NCBI RefSeq assembly: GCF_024169655.1
Contig: NZ_JALJWV010000001.1
Coordinates: 4,942,001 to 5,006,000 of the forward strand
DNA from: Pseudomonas marginalis
GTDB taxonomy: Bacteria; Pseudomonadota; Gammaproteobacteria; Pseudomonadales; Pseudomonadaceae
Length of the DNA stretch: 64,000 nucleotides
Reading direction: 5' to 3'
Below the pieces are notes generated by a model that saw only the letters and a list, made by a program, of their open reading frames with translations, was not told the DNA's origin and made no database searches. Of this stretch, positions 46,191 through 54,577 are shown one piece after another (position 1 is the first letter of the stretch; every line of letters begins with the position of its first letter). The translations under genes were made by a program, and so were the position numbers.

Positions 46191-46201
46191 TGCACAATCC
46201 T
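46191..46201 (-). promoter_or_regulatory. Operator copy facing the ABM gene
   Basis: AGGATTGTGCA on the minus strand, about 116 bp upstream of the ABM start. Identical to the copy at 46320-46330. Confidence 0.6.
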
Positions 46202-46319
46202 GCGAAAAGCGTAGACAGAACGATTGCCCGCCGGTTTTATTCCACAGGCAGACGCCATATTTCAGGGCGATGACCGTTCTCCTGCTTGCCTGATTCACGA
46301 TGTGTCGCAGGATCAGGCA

Positions 46320-46330
46320 AGGATTGTGCA
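46320..46330 (+). promoter_or_regulatory. Operator copy facing the AraC regulator gene
   Basis: AGGATTGTGCA on the plus strand, 73 bp upstream of the regulator start. Together with the minus-strand copy it forms an inverted repeat spanning 140 bp. Confidence 0.6.
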
Positions 46331-46402
46331 GAATCGACATACCACGGTTTGAACAGCCGCCGCTAAGCTGAGCCCATCAAAAAAGCCTGCAGAGGACGTC
46401 CC

Positions 46403-47332
46403 ATGTCGTCGCCCGAACCCAAGTCCATGCCCCTCGATGCCGAGATGGAAAAACAGCGCGCCGAACTGGCCAGCATCGTGCATCGACATACCTGGGAAGA
46501 CGGCTCCTACGGTACGGCGATCACGTCACTGTTCCTGAACCGCCACAACACGCCGCGCGACTTCAGCCCGGTGCTGGTGGAACCCGCCCTGTGCATCCTG
46601 GCCAATGGCCGCAAGGAAGTGCGCCTGGCCGACGAAATCTTTGCCTATGATCCGCTCAATTACCTGGTGTTTTCGGTGTCGATGCCGGTGGCCGGGCGGA
46701 TCATCGATGCCACTCCGCAAGACCCTAACCTGTCGATCCGCATCAACATCGACCCGGCGCAGCTCACCGCCCTGATCGCAGAAGCCGGGCCGATGGGGGT
46801 GCCGTCGCGCCCGACCCCGCGTGGGATGTACGTCGACCGCATCGACAACCAACTGCTCGACGCCGTACTGCGCTTGACGCGCTTGCTCGATTCGCCCAAA
46901 GACATTGCGATGCTGGCGCCGTTAATCAGCCGCGAAATTCTCTACCGCTTGTTACGTGGGCCGCAGGGTTACCGGCTGTATGAAATCGCCGTGGCCAACA
47001 GTCAGAGTCATCGGGTCAGCCAGGCGATCAAATGGCTCAATGGCAACTACGAACAGCCGCTGCGCATTGATGACCTGGCCAAGGAAGTGAACCTGAGCGT
47101 CTCGACCTTGCACCACCGTTTCAAAGCCATCACCGCTATGAGCCCGCTGCAATACCAGAAGCAGTTGCGCTTGCAGGAAGCGCGGCGGCTGATGCTTGCC
47201 GAAGGGCTGGAAGCCTCCGCGGCGGGGTATCGGGTGGGGTATGAAAGCCCGTCGCAGTTCAGCCGCGAATACAGCCGGCTGTTTGGTGCGCCGCCGCTGC
47301 GGGATTTGGCGAGGTTGCGTCAGAGCGTGTGA
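46403..47332 (+). CDS. AraC-family transcriptional regulator
   Basis: A 309-aa regulator with an AraC_N effector domain (about 30-180: LVEPALCILANGRKEVRLAD and SMPVAGRIIDATPQDPNLSI) and a C-terminal double helix-turn-helix (about 205-300: LSVSTLHHRFKAITAMSPLQ and VGYESPSQFSREYSRLFG). This branch typically activates an adjacent enzyme gene and is often autoregulated. The divergent ABM gene and the repeated upstream element make that pair its likely target. A GAGG site precedes the ATG. Confidence 0.92.
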   Translation: MSSPEPKSMPLDAEMEKQRAELASIVHRHTWEDGSYGTAITSLFLNRHNTPRDFSPVLVEPALCILANGRKEVRLADEIFAYDPLNYLVFSVSMPVAGRIIDATPQDPNLSIRINIDPAQLTALIAEAGPMGVPSRPTPRGMYVDRIDNQLLDAVLRLTRLLDSPKDIAMLAPLISREILYRLLRGPQGYRLYEIAVANSQSHRVSQAIKWLNGNYEQPLRIDDLAKEVNLSVSTLHHRFKAITAMSPLQYQKQLRLQEARRLMLAEGLEASAAGYRVGYESPSQFSREYSRLFGAPPLRDLARLRQSV

Positions 47333-47348
47333 TTCACTGCCGATCAGA

Positions 47349-47446
47349 TGTGGGAGGGGTGGTGCGACTTGCTCCCGATGGCGGTGAGTCAGCTAAAGAT
47401 AAGCTGACTGTTGCACCGCTATCGGGAGCAAGCTCCCTCCCACATT
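47349..47446. repeat. REP pair with an interrupted left copy
   Basis: The right copy is a normal CGGGAGCAAGCTCCCTCCCA. In the left copy GTGGGAGGGG is separated from CTTGCTCCCGATGG by TGGTGCGA. The same type of insert, longer, occurs in the REP at 53791. Confidence 0.82.
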
Positions 47447-47462
47447 TGCCCGATGGTGTTCT

Positions 47463-48932
47463 TTAGTCGAGGGTTCGGGGCAGTTGCAAGGTGACCCGCA
47501 AACCACCCTCGCGCAAATTCTGCAAACTCACTTCGCCGCCATGGCTGTGCGCTATGTTGCGCGCGATGCCCAGGCCCAGGCCGTAGCCCTGCTGCTGGCC
47601 GGCGAGGCGGAAGTGCGGTTCGAAGACCTGCTCCAGGCGCTGTTCCGGTACGCCCGGGCCTTCGTCGTCGACGTGCAGGATGAACTCCGCGCCATCGTCC
47701 TCGATATGCAAATGGGCGTTCTGCCCGTACTTCAATGCGTTGTCGATCAGGTTGCCGATGCAGCGCTTGAGCGCCAGCGGCTTGCCCGGATACGGCGCCA
47801 ACGCGCGCCCATGCTGGGTCACGCGGCCGTTGCCGTTGGGCGCCAGGTACGGCTCCACCAGGCAGTCGAGCACATGGTTGAGGTCGACCGGTTCGATATT
47901 TTCGTGAATGTCAGTGTCTTTCACGCACTGCAGCGCGCCTTTGACCAGCAACTCCAACTCGTCCAGGTCGCGGCCGAATTTGGTTTGCAGGTTTTCATCT
48001 TCGAGCAATTCGACCCGCAGGCGCAGGCGTGTGATCGGTGTGCGCAAGTCGTGGGAAATTGCACTGAACAACTGGCTGCGTTCGGTGAGGTAACGGCTGA
48101 TGCGTTCGCGCATGGCATTGAAGGCGCGCCCCACTTCCACCACTTCACTGCCGCCGCCTTCGGCCACCGGCTCCACGTCGGCGCCCAGCGACATGTCCCG
48201 CGCTGCCCGCGCCAGGCGCTTGAGCGGCCGGCTCTGCCAGTGGACCAACAGGCCGATGAACAGCAGCAAAAAGCCGCTGGTCAGCACGATAAACCACACT
48301 TGCTGCGACGGCAGACCTTGCTCTTCGAGACTGGTGTACGGCTCGGGCAACAGCGAGGCGATGTACAGCCATTCGCCGGGAGCGAGTTGGATCTGGGTGA
48401 CCAGCACCGGCGGGTTCACCGGCTCCAGGGTCAACGCGTAATGCGCCCAGGAGCGTGGCAGCTCATCGAGTTTCAATCCGGCATTGAAGATGCGCAGGTC
48501 TTCGGCGCTGACGAACTCCACCGAGATATGCACATCGGCGCCCAAGGTCTGGCGCAGCACTTCATCGACCGCTTTGAGCACCGCTTGCTTGCGCGGGGTC
48601 TGCGGCAAGATCGCCATGTCCAGCGGGCGGTCATTGAGCGTCACCACAAAACGTGTGCCGCCCATGCTGCGCAATTGGTCGAGGACCAACGGGCGATAAG
48701 CCACCGGCAGCGAACGGAAATAGCTCACGCTGGCCGTCATCGAATGCGCCAGGCTACGGGCGCTGGTGACCAGGCCTTCGAGCTGGGTGGCGCGCAATTG
48801 CGAAACCCAGATCACGCTGGACAGCGCCTGGGCGAACAGCACCGCGAGCAAGGTCAGCAGCAGCATGCGCCCGAGCAGCGAGCGCGGCACCGGGAAGCGG
48901 CGGCGCCGTTCGCTCAGGTGTTCAATGGGCAT
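47463..48932 (-). CDS. gtrS: Sensor histidine kinase GtrS
   Basis: A 489-aa kinase with TM1 near residues 20-42, a periplasmic sensor of about 165 aa, TM2 near 212-232, HAMP, and the kinase core with FSAISHDLRTPITRLRLRVE. The ATP-binding region has NLIDNALKYGQ and GYGLGLGIARNI. GtrS with GltR controls glucose uptake and Entner-Doudoroff genes in Pseudomonas, responding to glucose metabolites such as 2-ketogluconate. ATG at 48932 is taken (a TTG 9 bases upstream is less likely); it overlaps the end of gltR by 11 bp. Confidence 0.92.
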   Translation of the reverse strand: MPIEHLSERRRRFPVPRSLLGRMLLLTLLAVLFAQALSSVIWVSQLRATQLEGLVTSARSLAHSMTASVSYFRSLPVAYRPLVLDQLRSMGGTRFVVTLNDRPLDMAILPQTPRKQAVLKAVDEVLRQTLGADVHISVEFVSAEDLRIFNAGLKLDELPRSWAHYALTLEPVNPPVLVTQIQLAPGEWLYIASLLPEPYTSLEEQGLPSQQVWFIVLTSGFLLLFIGLLVHWQSRPLKRLARAARDMSLGADVEPVAEGGGSEVVEVGRAFNAMRERISRYLTERSQLFSAISHDLRTPITRLRLRVELLEDENLQTKFGRDLDELELLVKGALQCVKDTDIHENIEPVDLNHVLDCLVEPYLAPNGNGRVTQHGRALAPYPGKPLALKRCIGNLIDNALKYGQNAHLHIEDDGAEFILHVDDEGPGVPEQRLEQVFEPHFRLAGQQQGYGLGLGIARNIAHSHGGEVSLQNLREGGLRVTLQLPRTLD

Positions 48933-49656
48933 TGCCGGCAACCACGCTGGCTGCCAGTTGATAGCCGCTGCCGCGCACGGTGCGGATCAGCCTCGGCGGT
49001 TTTTCCGTGTCGCGCAGGCGTTGGCGCAGGCGGCTGACGGCCATGTCGACGATCCGATCGAGCGGCATCAGGTCGCGGCCACGGGTGGCGTTGCCGATGG
49101 TGTCGCGGTCGAGGATTTGTTGCGGGTGGTCGAGAAACAGCTTGAGCAGGGCAAAGTCGGCCCCGGAGAGGATCACCTCTTCACCGTCGACGTGAAACAG
49201 TCGGTGGCTGATCGTATCCAGGCGCCATTCATCGAACGCCAACACGTCGCCATTGCCGCTGCGCTCCTGGCCGAACTGGCAGCGGCGTAACAGGGCCTTG
49301 ATCCGCGCCTGCAACTCGCGGGGGCTGAAAGGCTTGCCGATATAGTCGTCGGCGCCCAGCTCCAGGCCGATCACGCGGTCGGCTTCGTCGGAACTGGCGG
49401 TGAGCATGATGATCGGCACCTGCGCCTGGCGCGGGTGCTGGCGAATCCAGCGACACAGGCTGAAGCCGTCTTCGTCCGGCAACATCACATCGAGGATGAC
49501 CAGGTCGCACGGCGCCTCGTCCATCGCCTGACGGAACCCCGCACCGTCCGGCACGCCACGTACCTGGAAACCGGCGCGACTGAGGTAGGTTTGCAGCAAT
49601 TCGCGGATTTCCTGGTCGTCGTCGACGAGGAGAATCGATTTACTGAATACGCTCAC
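48922..49656 (-). CDS. gltR: Response regulator GltR (OmpR family)
   Basis: A 244-aa OmpR-type regulator: receiver domain with Asp56 in LVILDVMLPDEDGF, then a winged helix (LSGADFALLKLFLDHPQQIL and RLIRTVRGSGYQL). With GtrS it regulates glucose transport, zwf/edd-type genes and oprB in pseudomonads. It uses GTG at 49656 with AAGGAGG five to six bases upstream. It lies downstream of edd-glk with a REP pair between, the same gene order (gap, edd, glk, gltR, gtrS) as in P. aeruginosa. Confidence 0.95.
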   Translation of the reverse strand: MSVFSKSILLVDDDQEIRELLQTYLSRAGFQVRGVPDGAGFRQAMDEAPCDLVILDVMLPDEDGFSLCRWIRQHPRQAQVPIIMLTASSDEADRVIGLELGADDYIGKPFSPRELQARIKALLRRCQFGQERSGNGDVLAFDEWRLDTISHRLFHVDGEEVILSGADFALLKLFLDHPQQILDRDTIGNATRGRDLMPLDRIVDMAVSRLRQRLRDTEKPPRLIRTVRGSGYQLAASVVAGNAH

Positions 49657-49684
49657 GGGGCCCTCCTTGTTGTTATGGCCATGC

Positions 49685-49784
49685 TGTAGGCGCGAGCTTG
49701 CTCGCGAAAATCCTGAGGCTGCCGCGTATCACCTGATGCGCTTCGTTATCGTCAACATTCTTCGCGAGCAAGCTCGCTCCTACA
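49685..49784. repeat. REP pair, GTAGGAGCGAGCTTGCTCGCG family, overlapping the glk stop
   Basis: Left copy GTAGGCGCGAGCTTGCTCGC and inverted right copy GCGAGCAAGCTCGCTCCTAC, about 50 bp apart. The TAG at the right end is the stop codon of glk. Different family from the GTGGGAGG elements. Confidence 0.88.
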
Positions 49785-50739
49785 TGGCGAATGCCTGTTC
49801 AAGCGCCACACCCGCCCCGGTCAACCCGGAATACGGCGCCGTCACCAGCCACACCGGAATGCCCTTGAAGTAGTCACTCATGCAGCCTTTGTCACTGAAG
49901 CTCTTGGCAAAATCGCTGTGGATAAAGAAGTCGGCAAACCGCGGGATCACCCCGCCGACGATATACACACCGCCCCGTGCGCCGGTGGTCAGCACGTTGT
50001 TACCGGCTACGCGGCCCAGCCAGATACTGAACTGGTTCAACACTTCCATCGCGACAGGGTCGCCGGCCAGGCCTGCCGCCGTGATCGCTTCCGGCGTATC
50101 CAGCACCGGCGTGTGACCATCCACCGCACAGATCGCCCGATACACCCGTGGCAAACCTGCTCCACTCAAGGCGCTTTCGGCGCTGACATGACCGATCTCA
50201 GTGTAAATGTGCTGCCACAGCTGGGCTTCCCGCGGGCTGCTCAGGGGCAGGTCGACATGCCCGCCCTCCCCCGGCAACGCGGCCCAACGGCCGCCGCCCA
50301 GGTCGAGCAAGGTGCCGACGCCCAGGCCGGTGCCCGGACCGATCACCACCGCCGGGCGCAACGGTTCCGGCGTGCCAGGGCAGACCACGCGGAATTCGTC
50401 GGGCTTCAAGCGGGTCATGCCCAGGGCCATGGCCGAGAAGTCATTGACCAGCAGCAGTTCATCCACCTGCAAGGTCTTGCAAAACGCAGTCTTACTCAAG
50501 CGCCAGTGGTTGTTGGTGAATTTAAATTCATCACCGCTCACCGGCCCGGCCACCGACAGGCACACCGCACCGATGTCGCCGATCGCCAGGCCTTCTTCCT
50601 TGAGGTAGACCTTGATCGCGTCCTCCGGGCATTTATGATCCGCGGTGGCATGCACCCGGATCGAATGCAGTGCCTGATCCCGCCACAACGCAAAACGGGC
50701 GTTGGTACCGCCGATGTCACCGACCAGCGCAAGTTTCAC
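49780..50739 (-). CDS. glk: Glucokinase
   Basis: Glk (319 aa) phosphorylates glucose with ATP. It begins MKLALVGDIGGTNARFALW, the ATP-binding phosphate-1 motif; other signatures are VNDFSAMALGM (catalytic Asp), VVIGPGTGLGVGTL and LPGEGGHVDLP. It starts at a GTG that overlaps the edd stop (GTGA at 50736-50739), so the two are translationally coupled. The TAG stop is contributed by the adjoining REP element. Confidence 0.96.
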   Translation of the reverse strand: MKLALVGDIGGTNARFALWRDQALHSIRVHATADHKCPEDAIKVYLKEEGLAIGDIGAVCLSVAGPVSGDEFKFTNNHWRLSKTAFCKTLQVDELLLVNDFSAMALGMTRLKPDEFRVVCPGTPEPLRPAVVIGPGTGLGVGTLLDLGGGRWAALPGEGGHVDLPLSSPREAQLWQHIYTEIGHVSAESALSGAGLPRVYRAICAVDGHTPVLDTPEAITAAGLAGDPVAMEVLNQFSIWLGRVAGNNVLTTGARGGVYIVGGVIPRFADFFIHSDFAKSFSDKGCMSDYFKGIPVWLVTAPYSGLTGAGVALEQAFAM

Positions 50740-52562
50740 TTAAGCGTCTCCAAGGCACAGGTAAAGGCGCTGGCGCCCTGCTCTGCGGAGCTTGCGGCCA
50801 AGCGCATAAAGGCAAACAGCTCGCGACCGGCCCCCACGTTATTGCCCAACAGGCCCGTGGCAGGTGTGCGCGCTGCAAATTCTGCGGCGTCCACCTTAAG
50901 CTCCAAGGTGCCTTTGACGCCATCCACGCGAATGATATCGCCATCGCGCACGCGTGCCAGCGGCCCGCCGCTCTGGGCTTCGGGGTTGACATGGATCGCG
51001 GCGGGGATCTTACCCGAGGCGCCGGACATGCGCCCGTCCGTCACCAGCGCCACGTTGAAACCACGGTCCTGCAACACGCCAAGGAACGGGGTCATCTTGT
51101 GCAATTCGGGCATGCCGTTGGAGCGCGGCCCCTGGAAGCGCATCACCGCGACAAAGTCTTTTTCCAACTGGCCGGCCTTGAACGCATCGGCCAGATCCTG
51201 CTGGTCCTGGAACACCACCGCCGGGGCTTCGACGATCTGGTGCTCGGGGGCCACGGCGGAGACTTTCATCACGCCACGGCCGAGGTTACCTTCCATCACG
51301 CGCAAACCACCTTCCGGCGAGAACGCACGGGCCACGGGGCGCAGGATGGCTTCGTCGAGGCTTTCGATCGGGCCGTCGCGCCAGATCAGCTCGCCGTCGA
51401 CCAGGAACGGTTCCTGCGTGTACCGGCTCAGGCCCTTGCCGGCCACGGTGTTGACGTCTTCGTGCAGCAGGCCGGCTTCGAGCAGTTCGCGGATCAGGAA
51501 CGACATGCCGCCCGCCGCCTGGAAGTGGTTGATGTCGGCCTTGCCGTTTGGATACACGTGCGACAGGGTCGGCACCACTGCGGAGAGGTCGGCCATGTCC
51601 TGCCATGTCAGGATGATACCCGCCGACATGGCGATGGCTGGCATGTGCAGGGTGTGGTTGGTAGAACCGCCGGTGGCGTTGAGCGCGACGATGGCGTTGA
51701 CGATGGATTTTTCGTCGACGATCTCGCCGATCGGCGTGAAGTTGCCGTTGGCCTTGGTCAGACGCGTGACCTGATGCGCGGCTTCGCGGGTCAGCGCGTC
51801 ACGCAGCGGCGTGTACGGGTTGACGAACGAGGCGCCGGGCAAATGCAGGCCCATCACTTCCATCAGCAACTGGTTGGTATTGGCGGTGCCATAGAAGGTG
51901 CAGGTGCCGGGGCTGTGGTAGGACTTCATCTCCGATTCCAGCAGCTCTTCGCGGCTGGCCTTGCCTTCGGCGTAGCGCTGGCGCACGTCGGCCTTCTGCT
52001 TGTTGGAGATGCCCGAGGGCATTGGCCCGCCGGGGACGAAGATCATCGGCAGATGGCCGTAGCGCAGGGCGCCCATCATCAGGCCGGGGACGATCTTGTC
52101 GCAGATGCCCAGCATCAGCGCCGCATCGAACATGTTGTGGGACAGCGCTACCGCCGTGGACATGGCAATGACTTCGCGGCTGAGCAGGCTCAGCTCCATG
52201 CCCGGTTCGCCCTGGGTCACGCCGTCGCACATGGCCGGCGTGCCGCCGGCGAACTGGCCGACCGAACCGACTTCGCGCAGGGCCTTTTTGATCTGTTCAG
52301 GGAAATGTTCATACGGCTGGTGCGCCGAGAGCATGTCGTTATATGACGAAACAATTGCCACGTTGGCGGCGTTCATCATGCGCAGGCTATTTTTATCTTC
52401 GGTGCCGCAACCGGCCACGCCGTGGGCAAAGTTGGCGCATTGCAGCTTGCCGCGCATCGGGCCGTCGCTGGCGGCGCCGCGAATGAGCGCAAGGTAAGCC
52501 TCGCGGGTAGCACGACTGCGGGCGATAAGCCGTTCGGTGACCTCAAGAACGCGGGGATGCAT
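50736..52562 (-). CDS. edd: Phosphogluconate dehydratase
   Basis: Edd (608 aa) converts 6-phosphogluconate to KDPG, the key step of the Entner-Doudoroff pathway, the main sugar route in Pseudomonas. It belongs to the IlvD/Edd [4Fe-4S] dehydratases: FAHGVAGCGTEDKNSLR, ALMLGICDKIVPGLMMGAL, PGTCTFYGTANTNQLLMEVM and LVTDGRMSGASGKIPAAIHV are visible. The ATG has GGAG eight bases upstream. It is divergent from gap, with two HexR-type boxes in between. Confidence 0.97.
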   Translation of the reverse strand: MHPRVLEVTERLIARSRATREAYLALIRGAASDGPMRGKLQCANFAHGVAGCGTEDKNSLRMMNAANVAIVSSYNDMLSAHQPYEHFPEQIKKALREVGSVGQFAGGTPAMCDGVTQGEPGMELSLLSREVIAMSTAVALSHNMFDAALMLGICDKIVPGLMMGALRYGHLPMIFVPGGPMPSGISNKQKADVRQRYAEGKASREELLESEMKSYHSPGTCTFYGTANTNQLLMEVMGLHLPGASFVNPYTPLRDALTREAAHQVTRLTKANGNFTPIGEIVDEKSIVNAIVALNATGGSTNHTLHMPAIAMSAGIILTWQDMADLSAVVPTLSHVYPNGKADINHFQAAGGMSFLIRELLEAGLLHEDVNTVAGKGLSRYTQEPFLVDGELIWRDGPIESLDEAILRPVARAFSPEGGLRVMEGNLGRGVMKVSAVAPEHQIVEAPAVVFQDQQDLADAFKAGQLEKDFVAVMRFQGPRSNGMPELHKMTPFLGVLQDRGFNVALVTDGRMSGASGKIPAAIHVNPEAQSGGPLARVRDGDIIRVDGVKGTLELKVDAAEFAARTPATGLLGNNVGAGRELFAFMRLAASSAEQGASAFTCALETLK

Positions 52563-52682
52563 GTGTAGAACTCCAGGCTAGCGGATGTGGCGACCTGAGC
52601 GTCTATGCTGATCAAACGCCCGCAGCACATGGGATGGCAGGGAGTCGTTTGGATCATCGGACCAGTTGATTCAGGTCACTCG

Positions 52683-52697
52683 TTGTAGATTGAACAA
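52683..52697. promoter_or_regulatory. HexR box near the edd promoter
   Basis: TTGT-AGATTGA-ACAA fits the HexR operator TTGT-N7/8-ACAA known for Pseudomonas zwf, edd and gap promoters. It lies 121 bp upstream of the edd ATG. Confidence 0.75.
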
Positions 52698-52717
52698 AAT
52701 ATTGCCATTAAAAAGGC

Positions 52718-52745
52718 TTGTTTTCTATTTTTATGCGAATAATCT
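52718..52745 (+). promoter_or_regulatory. Candidate sigma-70 promoter of gap
   Basis: TTGTTT (52718-52723), 16-bp spacer, TAATCT (52740-52745). The HexR box at 52745-52759 overlaps the -10 end and start site, a good repressor position. Confidence 0.5.
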
Positions 52746-52759
52746 TGTAATTCTTACAA
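52745..52759. promoter_or_regulatory. HexR box at the gap promoter
   Basis: TTGT-AATTCTT-ACAA, same consensus and same seven-base spacer as the box at 52683. Confidence 0.78.
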
Positions 52760-52783
52760 CAAATCGACGACAGGCAGCTTCCA

Positions 52784-53785
52784 ATGACTCTTCGAATCGC
52801 AATCAATGGTTTTGGCCGTATCGGCCGCAATGTCTTGCGCGCACTGTATACCCAAGGCTATCGCCAGGATTTGCAGATCGTCGCCATCAATGACCTGGGC
52901 GACAGTTCGATCAATGCCCACCTGCTCAAATATGACACCGTCCACGGTACTTTCGATGCAGAGGTCGCCCACGATCAGGAAAGCCTGACCGTCAATGGTG
53001 ACCGGATCGCCGTCAGTGCCATTCGCAACCCGGCCGACCTGCCCTGGGCTGCGCACAATATCGACGTGGTGTTCGAATGCACCGGCCTGTTCACCGACCG
53101 TGCCAAGGCTGCCGCCCATATTAGCGCCGGCGCGCGCAAGGTGATCATCTCCGCCCCGGCCAAAGGCGCGGATGCCACCGTGGTCTACGGGGTAAACCAT
53201 GACATTTTGCGTCAATCCCACCAGATCATCTCCAACGCCTCCTGCACCACCAACTGCCTGGCGCCGGTGGCCCAAGTGCTGCACCGCGAGCTGGGCATCG
53301 AAAGCGGCCTGATGACCACCATCCATGCCTACACCAACGACCAGAACCTGACCGACGTCTACCACACCGACCCCTACCGCGCGCGCTCGGCCACCCAGAA
53401 CATGATCCCGAGCAAGACCGGCGCCGCCGAAGCGGTCGGCCTGGTGCTGCCGGAACTGGCGGGCAAGCTGACCGGCATGGCCGTGCGGGTGCCGGTGATC
53501 AACGTATCGCTGGTGGACCTCACCGTGCAGTTGAAAAAAGACGCCACGGCCGAGGAAGTCAACGCGCTGCTCAAGGAAGCCAGCCAGCACTCGAAAATCC
53601 TCGGCTACAACACCCTGCCGCTGGTTTCCAGTGACTTCAACCACAACCCGCTGTCGTCGATCTTCGACGCCAACCACACCAAGTCCAGCGGCAAACTGCT
53701 GAAAGTACTGGCCTGGTACGACAATGAGTGGGGCTTCTCCAACCGCATGCTGGATAACTGCCTGGCGCTCTGCAGCGCCGAGTAA
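52784..53785 (+). CDS. gap: Glyceraldehyde-3-phosphate dehydrogenase, type I
   Basis: A 333-aa GAPDH oxidising glyceraldehyde 3-phosphate to 1,3-bisphosphoglycerate. The Rossmann motif INGFGRIGRNV starts at residue 7 and the catalytic Cys154 is in SNASCTTNCLAP. The substrate loop (ARSATQNMIPSKTGAAEAV) and the C-terminal AWYDNEWGFSNRM are normal. It is divergent from edd and processes the glyceraldehyde 3-phosphate produced by KDPG aldolase. Two HexR boxes upstream suggest KDPG-responsive control. A REP pair follows. Confidence 0.97.
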   Translation: MTLRIAINGFGRIGRNVLRALYTQGYRQDLQIVAINDLGDSSINAHLLKYDTVHGTFDAEVAHDQESLTVNGDRIAVSAIRNPADLPWAAHNIDVVFECTGLFTDRAKAAAHISAGARKVIISAPAKGADATVVYGVNHDILRQSHQIISNASCTTNCLAPVAQVLHRELGIESGLMTTIHAYTNDQNLTDVYHTDPYRARSATQNMIPSKTGAAEAVGLVLPELAGKLTGMAVRVPVINVSLVDLTVQLKKDATAEEVNALLKEASQHSKILGYNTLPLVSSDFNHNPLSSIFDANHTKSSGKLLKVLAWYDNEWGFSNRMLDNCLALCSAE

Positions 53786-53790
53786 TCTTT

Positions 53791-53895
53791 TGCGGGAGGG
53801 GCGGTCCGACGATTCGACTTGCTCCCGATGGCGGTGTATCAGTCATGCATGTGTTGACTGACATTCCGTAATCGGGAGCAAGCTCCCTCCCACAT
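53791..53895. repeat. REP pair with insert in the left copy
   Basis: The right copy is normal (CGGGAGCAAGCTCCCTCCCA). In the left copy GCGGGAGGGG is separated from CTTGCTCCCGATGG by CGGTCCGACGATTCGA. The insert contains the imperfect palindrome GTCCGACGATTCGAC. Confidence 0.82.
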
Positions 53896-53926
53896 TTGAT
53901 CGGTCGAGGCCCAGAGAAACAGTCAC

Positions 53927-53955
53927 TTGCCATTTTTGTTGATGATACGCATTAT
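53927..53955 (+). promoter_or_regulatory. Sigma-70 promoter of the ECF sigma gene
   Basis: TTGCCA (53927-53932), 17-bp spacer, CATTAT (53950-53955). The Fur-like box at 53940-53960 covers its -10. Confidence 0.55.
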
Positions 53956-53960
53956 CATTA
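53940..53960. promoter_or_regulatory. Fur box upstream of the ECF sigma gene
   Basis: TGATGATACGCATTATCATT is an AT-rich near-palindrome (TGATGATA against TATCATTA) close to the GATAATGATAATCATTATC consensus. It overlaps the promoter, so iron-replete Fur would block transcription. Confidence 0.75.
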
Positions 53961-53984
53961 ACTGCAAATCGGTCCGGTATCACT

Positions 53985-54503
53985 GTGAGCCAATCTCGCT
54001 TCAACCAAGTCTTTCTCACCCAACGGGTGATTCTGCTACGCACCTTGCAGCGGATGGTGAACAACCACAGCACCGCCGAGGACCTGTTGCAGGAAACCTA
54101 CCTGCGCGTGACCCGGGCCCTGGGCGAGCGGCCGATCGATCACCTCGAACCCTTCGTCTACCAGACCGCGCGCAACCTCGCGCTGGATCACTTGCGTTCG
54201 CGCAGGATACAGGCGCGCACACTGCAGGAAGATGTCCCGCTGGACGTCCTGCAAAGCGTCGCCGCCCCCATCAGCACGCCCGAAGACGCGACCCAGGCCG
54301 AGCAACTGCTTGAGCACCTGAGCATCAGCCTCGGCCAGTTGAGCGCACGCCAGCAGCAGATCTTCATCCTCAGCCGCCTGCACGGTTGCAGCTACCAGGA
54401 GATTGCCGATCAGTTGGAAGTGTCCTTGAGCACGGTGCAAAAGGAACTGAAATTGATCATGGCCATCTGTGTAGGTGTGGCCGAACGGCTGGATCAGCCT
54501 TAA
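53985..54503 (+). CDS. ECF sigma factor, FecI/HxuI type
   Basis: A 172-aa extracytoplasmic-function sigma factor. Region 2 is seen as DLLQETYLRVTRAL and HLEPFVYQTARNLALDHLRS; region 4 as LSARQQQIFILSRLHGCSYQ and VSLSTVQKELKLIM. It starts at GTG 53985. It should direct RNA polymerase to the receptor gene at 55663 when the receptor signals substrate binding. It lies directly upstream of the anti-sigma gene and behind a Fur box. The set resembles the haem-signalling HxuI-HxuR-HxuA system of P. aeruginosa. Confidence 0.92.
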   Translation: MSQSRFNQVFLTQRVILLRTLQRMVNNHSTAEDLLQETYLRVTRALGERPIDHLEPFVYQTARNLALDHLRSRRIQARTLQEDVPLDVLQSVAAPISTPEDATQAEQLLEHLSISLGQLSARQQQIFILSRLHGCSYQEIADQLEVSLSTVQKELKLIMAICVGVAERLDQP

Positions 54504-54577
54504 GCTTCATCCGACAGAAATGTCGATCCAGGCTGTAGGAAAGATAAATAGAACGCGGCGAAGACCCGAGGCACACC

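Larger units (their letters stand above)
46076..46402. other. Divergent ABM-gene / AraC regulator promoter region (327 bp)
   Basis: No gene. It contains two exact inverted copies of AGGATTGTGCA (46191-46201 on minus, 46320-46330 on plus), each placed similarly upstream of its own gene. Confidence 0.7.
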
